Of a stretch of DNA of 64,000 bases, positions 10,142 through 20,700 are shown one piece after another (within the stretch, counting starts at the first letter, position 1; every line of letters begins with the position of its first letter). The DNA comes from Trichocoleus sp. FACHB-40. GTDB lineage: Bacteria > Cyanobacteriota > Cyanobacteriia > Cyanobacteriales > FACHB-T130. The stretch lies in NCBI RefSeq assembly GCF_014695915.1, contig NZ_JACJPF010000087.1, positions 23,590-87,589 of the forward strand, written 5' to 3'. Below the pieces are notes generated by a model. The model had not been told where the DNA came from and searched no databases. It worked only from the letters and a program-made list of their open reading frames with translations. The position numbers and the translations under genes were made by a program.

Positions 10142-10181
10142 TAGCAGTATCGCTACCCAACACCTCTGTGTTAAAGCTTTA

Positions 10182-10250
10182 TCTCCCCTGACCCCCCTTA
10201 AAAAGGGACGCTTTTCTCCCCCCTTTTTAAGGGGGGTTGGGGGGATCTCC
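10182..10250. repeat. Paired inverted copies of a G-run/TTTAA repeat
   Basis: Two related copies of a CCCCCCTTAAAAAGGG-type palindrome lie in opposite orientation (10182-10208 and 10213-10250). The second can form a CCCCCC/GGGGGG stem with a TTTTTAA loop at 10218-10236. Relatives occur in frame in the M23 gene and degenerate near 2098-2125. Confidence 0.8.
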
Positions 10251-10292
10251 TGAGACTCAACATTACTAGCCCAGAAGTATCGAATCGCCACC

Positions 10293-10745
10293 CTAAAAAC
10301 GTTTAAATCCATAGCCTACGTAAGTTTGTCCCTCATAGAGAACAAGTAGCGATGTCTGCGGGTCAAACGACAACGGATAAAGCTCCCGTTCAGTCGTCGC
10401 CCCCACACGAATACTCAAACCCGGCAACCTGCAATAAGGCTGCTTGACAATCTCCTGCACCTTGCTGCGTTGACTGCGTTCAGGCACAGTCATCAATTGC
10501 GCCAACTGCTCCCGCGACAGCACCGCCTTCGGCTGTACAATCTCAGAACATAAGAGGCTGCGCTCCTTAGTGCTAGGTTTTGGCACAGAAGACGGTAAAC
10601 TGAACGGCAAACCGAAAGTAGCTAACAGATAACCACCGGCCAGCAGACCACCACCAACCACCACATATATTGGTTTGAATGATGGCGCTTGAAGCGGCTG
10701 GCGACCCGACGCGCCTTGAAGTGGCATATTAGGGAAGGTTTTCAT
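10293..10745 (-). CDS. Conserved-type hypothetical membrane-anchored protein
   Basis: A 150-residue protein started at the ATG at 10745 (MKTFPNMPLQ); an upstream in-frame start adds 12 unconvincing residues. It has one N-terminal membrane segment (IYVVVGGGLLAGGYLLATFGL, about residues 27-47) followed by a periplasmic or lumenal domain of about 95 residues with two Cys (LLCSEIVQ and QPYCRLPG) and a C-terminal beta-rich tail (LLVLYEGQTYVGYGF). I do not recognise a named family. It is cotranscribed with the lipoprotein gene downstream (tail to start within 152 nt or overlapping). An envelope role is only inferred from topology. Confidence 0.65.
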   Translation of the reverse strand: MKTFPNMPLQGASGRQPLQAPSFKPIYVVVGGGLLAGGYLLATFGLPFSLPSSVPKPSTKERSLLCSEIVQPKAVLSREQLAQLMTVPERSQRSKVQEIVKQPYCRLPGLSIRVGATTERELYPLSFDPQTSLLVLYEGQTYVGYGFKRF

Positions 10746-11307
10746 TCCAAAAACGCGAAAATCACGCCCAAAACACAGCAAACTAAGCTTTTAAAGACCA
10801 ACCATTTATCCTCGTTCCCAAGCTGGGACTGGGAATCAAAGCTGAGAGGAGCCTCCCATTCTTCCCAATGCTGCAAAATATAAAACTTACGCACCTCCTG
10901 TTTCGGGAACCAAACCCCTTCCAATCCCCTTAAACGTAGAGGTTGGCTTTCCCAACGGCACCCCTTCAATCTCGTTAGACTGTTTAATAGTTCCCCCTTG
11001 CAGAGTGTTGCTTTCGGCATTCCGAACCCAACCATACCTACAAGACGCTTTCATGATACAGAAGAAAAAAACCATCGTTTCCTTTATGAAACTATCGTGG
11101 AGTTGATAACTCTATTCATAAACAAAATCCGGGAAAATTACCTTAGTTCATTACTTCATTTTGGCGACGCATTAAAGCAATCATTGAAGCAATCAAAGGC
11201 ATTAATAAAGCATAATCTTCAAAACCTGAAGCATTACGTGAAGCATTAGCATAAAAATTTTGAATTTAAGCCATTTACAATAGTTTAAGTGAATCCGCTC
11301 AAAGCTT
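10746..11307. other. Divergent intergenic region, degenerate sequence
   Basis: More than 550 bp without a supportable gene. It holds a TTCCCAAGCTGGGACTGGGAA near-palindrome at about 10815-10836, then a low-information stretch with several frame interruptions. An imperfect direct-repeat zone (GAAGCAATCAAAGGCATTA-like units, about 11170-11245) lies before the ATPase gene. Promoters for both flanking units should lie here. Confidence 0.5.
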
Positions 11308-12678
11308 ATGCCCACCCCGAAAGCCATAAAACCCTTAACTGTTGAAGAAGAAGAATATTGGAAAATTTTGGAAAATGAATTAATAGATGGTAAAGGAAGC
11401 GCCTATCTAAGTCAAAATGACTTTGCCCAACTTTGTCAAAAAAATGCCCTTAATTGTTCCACTGCCACAGCTCGAAGAAAACTCCTAAGACTTCAGGAAG
11501 TCGGGCGCATTTCTATGGAGCGTCAAGGTAAAGGTAACAATCCCTATAAAATTACTTGGTTAGAATACAGTCATTACAAAAAAGTTGATGAAACAAAGCA
11601 AATTGCTCCCCTGACAGGAATTGTCCCTCTTGATTCCCCACTATATTTGAAACGAGAAGCAGATGAAATTTGTATCCAAAATTTGAAACTCGGTGCAAGT
11701 AGAGAAGGCTCTAGACCTTTTATCAGAATTAGAGCGCCTAAGCAGATGGGAAAATCCTCTCTACTGCGGCGAATCCAATACTTTTTAGAAAAGCAACAAA
11801 ATCATATAGTTGGCTTTGTAGATTTAGGAGGAGACGAATATTTTTATACAGATGTATTCAACGACCTAGATACACTCTTGTATCAGTTCACAAGTGCGCT
11901 CATCAAAACCTTTAGCGATGCACTGCAAAGACGCGGACTCAATGATTTAAAAAAATTGCCCGATTTAAAAGAGCATTGGAACGCAAATTTAACCCCCCAA
12001 CTAAACTGTGCCAACTATTTGCACGACCATATTTTTACACCCATAAAACAGCCGAAAACTTTACTAATAGATGGCATAGATGAAGTTTTAGGCAAACCTA
12101 CTCAAGACCCATTCCTAAAATTTCTGCGTTCTTGGAATGAAAAAAGGATGAAAGTCGTAAGTCAAGCCCCAATTATTTGGCCTAGTATTGTGATTGCCTA
12201 CTCTACAGAACCATACTCTATCCTGGGAATCAGAGGCTCAGTTCTTCAAAATGTAGGCACAGTAGTAGAGTTAAAAGAATTTAGCCAAGAGCAAATAGTA
12301 GACCTTTCTACAAAATACAACTTATCAACGCCTTTAACAAAACCGGAAGTTGAGTTCCTGATGAAGCTGACGGGAGGACATCCGGCTTTAATCAATCAAG
12401 CACTTTATCAAATTAGTCAAGGAATGACTTTTGCACAACTAGAAAACAAAGCAACTCAAACAGATGGCCCTTTTTGGGATTACTTATCTAGAGCATCAGA
12501 ACTTTTGGAAAATAATAAAAACCTCTTCCATTGCTTTCAAAAGATTCTCAAGGGCGATAACTGTAATGACGACCTCGCTAAATATCAATTAACCAAAGCA
12601 GGATTGCTTAAAATTGATGAGGATGCTGTAAAGGTTATTGAACTATATCAAAAATACTTTAATAATGGACATATTTGA
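11308..12678 (+). CDS. AAA-like ATPase (AAA_35 type) with N-terminal winged helix
   Basis: A 456-residue protein. Residues about 10-90 look like a winged-helix DNA-binding domain (LSQNDFAQLCQKN, STATARRKLLRLQEVGRI). The ATPase core follows with an atypical P-loop RAPKQMGKSSLLRRI near residue 142 and Walker B LLIDGIDEV near residue 251. MGKSS is the signature of the cyanobacterial AAA-like (AAA_35, STAND-related) group. The C-terminal region has the LTGGHPALINQALYQI helix typical of these proteins. The downstream gene overlaps its end, so the two are translationally coupled and probably act together. ATG start. Role unknown; regulation or defence are possibilities. Confidence 0.8.
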   Translation: MPTPKAIKPLTVEEEEYWKILENELIDGKGSAYLSQNDFAQLCQKNALNCSTATARRKLLRLQEVGRISMERQGKGNNPYKITWLEYSHYKKVDETKQIAPLTGIVPLDSPLYLKREADEICIQNLKLGASREGSRPFIRIRAPKQMGKSSLLRRIQYFLEKQQNHIVGFVDLGGDEYFYTDVFNDLDTLLYQFTSALIKTFSDALQRRGLNDLKKLPDLKEHWNANLTPQLNCANYLHDHIFTPIKQPKTLLIDGIDEVLGKPTQDPFLKFLRSWNEKRMKVVSQAPIIWPSIVIAYSTEPYSILGIRGSVLQNVGTVVELKEFSQEQIVDLSTKYNLSTPLTKPEVEFLMKLTGGHPALINQALYQISQGMTFAQLENKATQTDGPFWDYLSRASELLENNKNLFHCFQKILKGDNCNDDLAKYQLTKAGLLKIDEDAVKVIELYQKYFNNGHI

Positions 12679-14587
12679 AACTTTACCAACAATCTTTAGG
12701 TGGCTAATGGGCATTAATGGAATAGACAGCTTTTATCGGATTGAGGCAGGTGGTATCCCGCTAACAGAACAGACTTATGTGGAGAGAGATGCAGATGAGA
12801 AACTGCGTCAATTTACCCAACTAAATCGCGTAAGCAGTCGAATGTGTTTTATTCTAGCTCCCCGCCAAACCGGGAAGACTAGCTTGATGGTAAAGACAAT
12901 TGGACAGTTGCCTGATGAGGAATTTATCTGTATTCAACTTGACTTTCAAGAGTTCAGTAGTAGTGCTGAATCTGACGAAACGCTTTATTACAGCCTTCTT
13001 AATCAAATCTGCCGCCAAATATCTGATATAGACGCAGATAACTATTGGGTTAAATTACTCAATGCTACTTGGAATGAAACCCCAGACCTCGATCCAAAAC
13101 TAAGATTTAAAAATTTTCTAATTGAACATATCCTCAAAAAGAAAGATGACAAAAAGCTAATTATTTTTATTGACGAAATTCAAAACATAATTGGTTACAA
13201 ACAGCAGAACAGTTTTATCGGGTTTATTAAGTCTCTTTCCCAAAGCGATCGCCCAGTTGCTCTCCGGAGACTGGCGTTTGTTCTGCTTGGCGTTGCCAGA
13301 CCTACAGACCTGGTAACTGATTATAAGGTTGCTTTGAATTTGGGAGAGCGCATTGAACTAGGAGGACTACAAGAAAGCAATTGTAACCCGCTTTGGCAAG
13401 GACTCGAAGACGTTACCGACGACCCGCAAACAGTTCTCTCCTACATCTTAGATTGGACGGGAGGGCAACCATTTCTTACTCAGGCTCTTTGTCACTTGGT
13501 TGCCGTGGGACGTAAAATACAAGACAGCACTGATATAGAAGAGTACATTGAAAAGCTAGTAATAAGTAATGTTATCAAAGATTGGAGGCGGCAAGACAGA
13601 CTCTATAGATTATCGCACCTAGAAGAAATTGAAAATTGGTTTATCCGAGTTGATTCTAGCCAGAAGCTAGAAAAGCTAGCAGCTTTGAGTCTTTATAGAA
13701 AAATTCTAAACAAAGACAAAATTAGGTTTGAACAAAACGATCCTAAGCATTGGGATTTGCTAATATCAGGATTAGTGGCTAGAAATAATGATGATTTTCT
13801 GAAAGTTAATAATCGGATTTACGAGCAAGTATTTACTTTAAATTGGGTTAACGAAAAAGAAGAAGCTTTACAGGAGGGCATGATGGCAGATCCACTAAGT
13901 CGAATTTATAACAGAGATGTATTCATGTTAATTGACCAGAGTGCATCGACTCTCAAAAAAGATGGAGGTGAAAAGACACGTTGGAAGCTTTTGGAAGAGT
14001 TGATTACAGGCCATGTGGCAACGATTTTAGAAAGAGATGATGGCAGCGACGCGCAGGTTAAAATTTGCGAACAAGTTTATGCAACTACGTTTAATCTGAA
14101 TAAATATAGAGGCAATTTCTATATGATTTCAGATGTAGACAATGTGGAAGATATATTCTTGGAAAATCGCCCGGATGCTAATAGTTTTGTAGTGCCTACT
14201 CTCCGGCACTGTTTTGATATGTGGCTCAATGGACGGGAGAAAGTTACCCTTAAAGACATTAAAGACGGGAATGAAAAAGGAGCTTTCTTTATCATCTACA
14301 CCGATGGACAATTTGACGATCCTCTTGCTTTTGAGCAGTTTATAACAGAAGCCACGCTGAAAGTTGAGGATCACCGCATTATAAAAATCCTAATTATTGG
14401 GTTAGGTAAAGGTGTTAATGTCAAATATTTTGATAATCTCGATACACGGAGATATAAAGATGCTAAAGGCGATGATTGTAATATTGTTGTTTTCGATTTA
14501 GCTGAAGATTTAGATGAAGGCATCATTGAATTGATGCAACGGCAACTTAGAGATTCTGCCAAAATGAGAAAGGGTTTTAGTCTGTAA
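12665..14587 (+). CDS. AAA-like ATPase fused to a C-terminal von Willebrand A domain
   Basis: A 640-residue protein started at the ATG at 12665, 14 nt inside the upstream gene; starts at 12638 and 12710 are also possible. The N-terminal ATPase has P-loop LAPRQTGKTSLM (near residue 64), Walker B LIIFIDEIQ (near residue 164) and the family motif WTGGQPFLTQALCHLV. From about residue 415 it carries a vWA domain with a complete MIDAS set: DQSAS, a following Thr (VVPTLRHC) and YTDGQ. The fusion puts an ATPase switch and a metal-dependent adhesion domain in one chain. No protease, nuclease or pore domain is visible in either gene of the pair. Confidence 0.78.
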   Translation: MDIFETLPTIFRWLMGINGIDSFYRIEAGGIPLTEQTYVERDADEKLRQFTQLNRVSSRMCFILAPRQTGKTSLMVKTIGQLPDEEFICIQLDFQEFSSSAESDETLYYSLLNQICRQISDIDADNYWVKLLNATWNETPDLDPKLRFKNFLIEHILKKKDDKKLIIFIDEIQNIIGYKQQNSFIGFIKSLSQSDRPVALRRLAFVLLGVARPTDLVTDYKVALNLGERIELGGLQESNCNPLWQGLEDVTDDPQTVLSYILDWTGGQPFLTQALCHLVAVGRKIQDSTDIEEYIEKLVISNVIKDWRRQDRLYRLSHLEEIENWFIRVDSSQKLEKLAALSLYRKILNKDKIRFEQNDPKHWDLLISGLVARNNDDFLKVNNRIYEQVFTLNWVNEKEEALQEGMMADPLSRIYNRDVFMLIDQSASTLKKDGGEKTRWKLLEELITGHVATILERDDGSDAQVKICEQVYATTFNLNKYRGNFYMISDVDNVEDIFLENRPDANSFVVPTLRHCFDMWLNGREKVTLKDIKDGNEKGAFFIIYTDGQFDDPLAFEQFITEATLKVEDHRIIKILIIGLGKGVNVKYFDNLDTRRYKDAKGDDCNIVVFDLAEDLDEGIIELMQRQLRDSAKMRKGFSL

Positions 14588-14750
14588 TTCGGTCGGGTGT
14601 TGTAGCTTCTTTAAGCAAGATAAAATTGAACTGACTAAACAAGCGATCGCTAGTCTTGCTGTATTAGCATTGCTGGCAGTACAAGCATTCAAAAAGAAGA
14701 AACAAATTAGTAGTTTTCAACCCCTACCCCAATGTGAGGAATTCATTTTA

Positions 14751-17700
14751 TTAAAGGCAGTTTTGTCGAATAGGAACGATAATGATAAACTCTGTTCCTC
14801 TCCCTGGTGTGGACAGACACTCTATTTGACCGCCATGCTTGTCCACCACAATTTGATAACTGATAGACAAGCCTAGTCCTGTACCTTTCCCTACAGGTTT
14901 AGTCGTAAAGAAGGGGTCAAATATTCGCTGCTGTACTTCCGGCGGAATTCCTAACCCATTGTCGGCAATACGGATCGCTATTTGGTCGCCTTCTAAAACT
15001 TCGGTACAAATCCGAATCTCCCGATTTTGAATTTCGGCTCGATTTTGGGGGAAATTAATTCTTCCCAAAACATCACCTGATTTTGAAGCAATTTTAGGGG
15101 AGATTGATGAGGGATTTGGGGGATGACTGGTTCTTCCTCCAACCTCCGGTTTTTCCCAAAACATCGCCTGATTTTGGATTGGAAATTCCCCATTGCTCAT
15201 TTTCCAGTCCTCACCCACCATTTCCAAAGCATCAATCGCATTAGTAAGCAGATTCATAAATACCTGGTTTAATTGTCCAGCGTAGCAATACACAAGGGGC
15301 AAATCACCATACTCTTTGATAATTTGAATCTCAGGCTGTCCGGGTTTTTCTTTCAGGCGACTTTGCAAAATAACCAAACTACTATCAATCCCAGAATGAA
15401 TATCAACTGCCTTCATTTCGGCTTGATCTAGCCTGGAGAAATTTCGCAAAGATAGCACAATCTGATTAATGCGCTCGGCTCCCATCTCCATCGAGTTGAT
15501 AATTTTTGGCAAATCTTCTTTCAGATATTCCAGCTCAATCTCCTCCACCTCGGAAACAATTTCAGGCACGGGATTGGGATAATGTTGCTGATACAATCCC
15601 AAGAGTTTGAGCAAGTCTTGAGCATAGCTATTTGCATGGCTGAGATTTCCGTAAATGAAGTTTACAGGATTGTTAATTTCGTGAGCTACTCCTGCTACCA
15701 GTTGCCCAAGAGCAGACATTTTTTCTGCTTGAATCAGTTGAGATTGAGTGCGTTGTAATTCCCGTAACGTAAGTTCCAACTGTTCCGCTTTCTCCCGTTC
15801 TCTCTCTTCAGATTGTTGCAGTGCCTCCAAATTAGCCAGTTGAAGATGAATGTTAATTCGCGCCAATAGTTCATTTTTTGAAATAGGTTTAGTTAAATAA
15901 TCATTAGCCCCTGAGTTGAATCCTTCTACTAAATCTGATACTTGATTTTTAGCGGTCAACATTAATATAGGCAGTTCTGATGGTGAAAACTGTTCGCGGA
16001 TTTTTTGACAAACTTCATAGCCTGTCATTCGCGGCATCATTACATCTAGTAATATCATGTCGGGCCTTAAGCCGTTCTCAATTATTGATAATGCTTCAAT
16101 GCCGTTTGAGGCTTGGCTAATTGTGTAGTTTTGCTCGGAAAGGTAGTTAACTAAAACTTGTATATTGATTGGCTCATCATCTACTATTAATATTTTAAAG
16201 TTGCCTTCATTAGCCTTGATTTCTGTTAAATCTTGCTGGGGGGTATTGTCTTGAATATTAAGTTTTGAATTGGAGATTTCCGGTAACTCTTTAAATTTTG
16301 TGAGGGAGGGAGTTTTATGTAAGGATGTTGTTGGTATCTCTACATTTCGTGAAAGTGGCAGAGTAAAGCTAAAGCGGGAGCCTTTACCAACGGTGGACTC
16401 AACGCAAATTTTACTGCCGTGCAATTCTACCAGTTGTTTAGTGATGGCAAGACCAAGGCCAGTTCCTCCGTAAACTCTGGCGGTTGTGCCATCAGCTTGT
16501 TCAAAAGATTCAAAAATTCTGTCTAATGAATCTGCGGGGATACCAATGCCAGTATCAGACACTGAAATCTCTAAGCAAGGGGTAAGAGATTTTTGAGCTG
16601 AAAAGTTTAGATTTAACTCTTCACTTTCTATGCTAGATTCTATTAACTTAGCCGACACTTCGACTACACCAGTATCTGTAAATTTAATCGCATTTCCAAC
16701 CAAGTTGGAGAGTATCTGTTGCAAGCGATCTTCATCAGCATCAACGGGGGGAGTTAAGGAATCGATTGAGTTTCGCAGTTGCAAAGGTTTTGTGCCGATG
16801 AGAGGTTGGCTGAGGCTTAGCACGACGTTAGCGATCGCGTGCATTGCTACTGGCTTGATTTGCAGCGCTAAATTCCCGTGTTTCAGTTTGGCAAAATCGA
16901 GGATGTCGTTGACTAAATTAGACAATCTTCTCCCACTCGATACCACCATTGCTAGATTGGAAATGGTTTTTTCAGGTAGTTTTCCAGTTGCACCATCAAT
17001 CAAAGACTCGGCAATACCAATAATGCCATTAAGTGGGGTGCGGAGTTCATGAGAAGTGTTAGCTAAAAATTCGTCTTTAAGCTCTTCCATCCGCTTGCGA
17101 TCGTTAATGTCAAAGAACGCACTGAGCATCGCTCGTTCGCCATTAAATGTAATTGGCTGAATAGATAGATTAATCCAAAACAGCGTTCCGTCTAGCTTCT
17201 TTGCCAGTAATTCGTAGTTGTGAACGTAGCCATTCTGAGCAAGTATTTTTACAATTTTTTGTCGCTCGGTGGGGTAGTATTGAAAGTCGGGAGCCTTGCG
17301 ACCAATTAACTCTTTAGTTGATACACCCAAACTGGAACTACAAACATCGTTTGCATAAAGAACTAAACCATCGGTTATGCGGGTGATGATTAACGGGATT
17401 GGAGTTGTTTCGGCAATAATCCGAAACCGTTCTTCGCTATCGCTTAACTGCGCTTCTGCTTGCTTGCGTTCGCTGATTTCTTGCTTGAGATCCGCATTTA
17501 ATGCAGTCATCTCATCATATAATTTAGCATTTTCCAGAGAAATCGCGATTTGAGAAGACAAAATTTCTAAAACTTCCAGCCTTTTTGGAGTGAAGGCATT
17601 TGTCGTTAAATTGTTTTCTAGATAAAGCAGACCGAGCAGTTGCGTTTGTTTAATAATCGGAGTACATAATATAGATTTAGGTTGATGTTGTAATACATAA

Positions 17701-20700
17701 ATATCTGACTTAAATAAACCTTCGTTAACGGCATCGTTTAAAACCAAATTTTCTTTGGTTCTCTTGACATAATTAGCAATCGCGGTTGAAACTTTTTGGC
17801 TAGATTGTATGGGAGTATATTGCAGAACACTTATCTCACTTTGATCAACTGCTCCTTCAGCAGCAATAACTAAATTGCCAGATTCTTCTAAAATGAGAAA
17901 GCCTTTCTGCGCTCCTGCATTTTCTATGACAATTTTCATTAATTTTTCTAGCAACTTGCTCAGAACAATCTCACCAGCCAAGGCTTGAGAAGCTTTAACA
18001 ATCGTTGTTAAATCTAACGCTCCCGCTTCCCCGCTAGTAGAGGCTACACTGCTAGTTTTAGCTTCTTTGGTGTTTGTTATAGAAGTGGCAGAATAGAACT
18101 GGGAATATTTTTCTTCTAAAGCTTTTGCTTTAGCGCTCGCGCCCCATTTTAGATATCCATAACGTGTTTCTGTAAAGTAGGCTTTGGCAATCAAATCAAA
18201 TCCTTTCGCCAAATAGAACTTCGCCGCTAATTCATTAGCAATAGCTTCATTTTGAATGTAGTCATTTTCTTGTGCTGATTTGATTGCCCTTTCATATAAA
18301 TTCATAGCCTCTTGAGGTTTGTCAGTAATTCGAGCCAACTCAGCTGACATCAGTAAGTATTTATGAAGAAAATTTTGCGGACACGACTCAGCCCACTTTC
18401 TCATCGTTTCTGTATTAGCCAACATATTTTCCATTGCTGGCTCTTTCTCCGTATCCGACAAAGCCGGATAGAGATTTGCTTGAATTAAAGTGTAGTAAAA
18501 ATAATGTTCTGGCACTAAAATTGATGCAAATACAGTTGGCACCAATTTTTCAGCTTCTCTTGCCATTACCACGGCATCGGCATAATTTTCAGATAGATAA
18601 AGTCTCTGGGACTCAAAAATACAATAAGTAATCTGAATTCCGGCAAGCTTTTTTATTTCGTTTATATGCTTCTCGCGTTCAAAACTCTCATCCTCTATCG
18701 TCTCACCCTGTAATATACATATAATTTCTTGTGTCAACTTCAAAAAATCATAAAAAGCTCCAGATTTCTGCTTTAAGAATTCATTATATTTTTGATATTC
18801 TTGATATAAACTATCTAAAGCGTCTCCTTTCATGAAAAGCTTTACTACTAAGTAAAAAACCAGATAAGTAGCCCATTGAAAATCGCCTACTTCAATTGCA
18901 GTCTCAAACCCATACTTCAGATATTTATAATCAGTTTTTAAATGATTTTTCCAATGATTAATATAGTTACTAAATACTGAATAAAGCCGTGGCTTCAAAG
19001 CTAAGTTATTAAACTTATCGTTAAGCTTTAAAGCTAGAGAGCCAAATTCATAAGCAGTTTCAAATTCATCAATCCCTGCCAGTGCTAATCCATAAGACAT
19101 ATAGGCAAAAGATGTTACATTTGAATTGCCATAGGTTAAAGATATATTTACGGTTTTTAAGATTACTGCATACGCTAAATCTTTATTTACAAAACGAGCA
19201 GGCATAATCGTGTTTGTGAGCAATTTTGTTAAAATGATTTGCTCTGGTTCAGTCATCTCCGGGGCGTTAATTAATTCTGTAATTTTTTTGTTTTCAATAT
19301 TTAGTTTTAAAATTTGGTTTTCCCGATCTATTAAACTTTTTAATTCTGTTTCATCATCGGGAATGTCAATGCCAAATAGTCTCAAACCTTCTTTGCTAAT
19401 TTTAACAGCTTCTTGCGGCTTTACCAGCGCAGTTTTAATAATAACTTTACTAATATATACGTTAGCTTTTTCTATTTTTGACGTTGCTTTATTTAGAATT
19501 ACTTCAAAAAACTTCTCAGAATCTTCAATATTTCCATTCAGATATTCACAGTCGGCACGCTCCATGTGGAGAGATAGAGCCAGCTCATATTGGGTTTCCC
19601 AGCTATGTTCTACTAGCAGCTCCATACCAGCAGTAATGTATTTCAAAGCTGGTTCAAATGCACTAGATAATTTTGCTTTAGTACCAGCAGTGAGATTTAA
19701 TTTAGCTAAAAAATATTTTTCTTCTTGAGAAGCAATTAAGTTCTTACCCAGATTTAATTGATTAACAATATCAAAAATTTTGTCGTCTAACTCTGAAGCA
19801 CTAGCATTTATAATAATCAACTGTCCAACTTTGAGATGAACCTGTTGTTTATCTGCTTCTGGTATTAAAGAATAAACGGCTTGCTGTACACGATCGTGTA
19901 AAAATCTGTAGGAAACTACTATCTCCTGATTAGTATTAGTACCATCAGCATCATCTACATAAGATTGAATATATTTATAAGCATCACCTATTGGTAAAAT
20001 TAGTCCTTCTTTTACCGCTTCTTCGAGAGTATCGGAGGTTTCTATCTGTGGCTTTTCATTGACAATAGAAAGTATTTTTAAATTAAACTCATTACCGATA
20101 CAAGCTGCCAGCTTCATCACATTTTGTGTATTCGGGTCAAGTTTTTGAATTTTCTTAACCATTAATTCGACCACATTATCTGTGATCTGCATTGTCTGAA
20201 TCTGCTCTAGATTCCACTGCCAACAACTACTCTCTGAGCTAAAAGTTACTAAGTTTTCTTCATAGAGCGACTTTAAAAACTGGGTTAAGAAAAAGGGATT
20301 ACCGTGAGTTTTATGAAATATTAATTCTGCTAAAAGTGGTGTTTTTTCTATTGGGCAATGAAGAGTATCAGCAACTAATTGATTGACATATTTTATAATT
20401 AAAGGTTCAAGGGCAATATTATTTATAACAGTTCCGTAAGCCTTGATTTCATTCAAAGCCAGCATCAAAGGATGAGTTGCATTGACTTCATTATCTCGAT
20501 AAGCACCAATCATTAATAGATATTGGCTATTCGGAGTAGTCATCAGTAGCTGAAGCAATTTCAAAGAAGCAGAATCAGTCCATTGTAAATCATCCAGAAA
20601 TAGAACTAGCGGATGTTCTTTAGTGGTAAAGACACTAATAAATTTTTGAAAAACTAAGTTAAATCGATTCCGTGATTCTGCGGGTTCTAGTTCGGGAACA

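Noticed and set aside
14583..14876. A short plus-strand frame reading KIELTKQAIASLAVLALLAV after the vWA gene, possibly a lost tail or a membrane peptide.
   Set aside because: No ATG or ribosome site, it runs into the antisense of the kinase gene, and no family match is visible. Could be a remnant, but not supportable.
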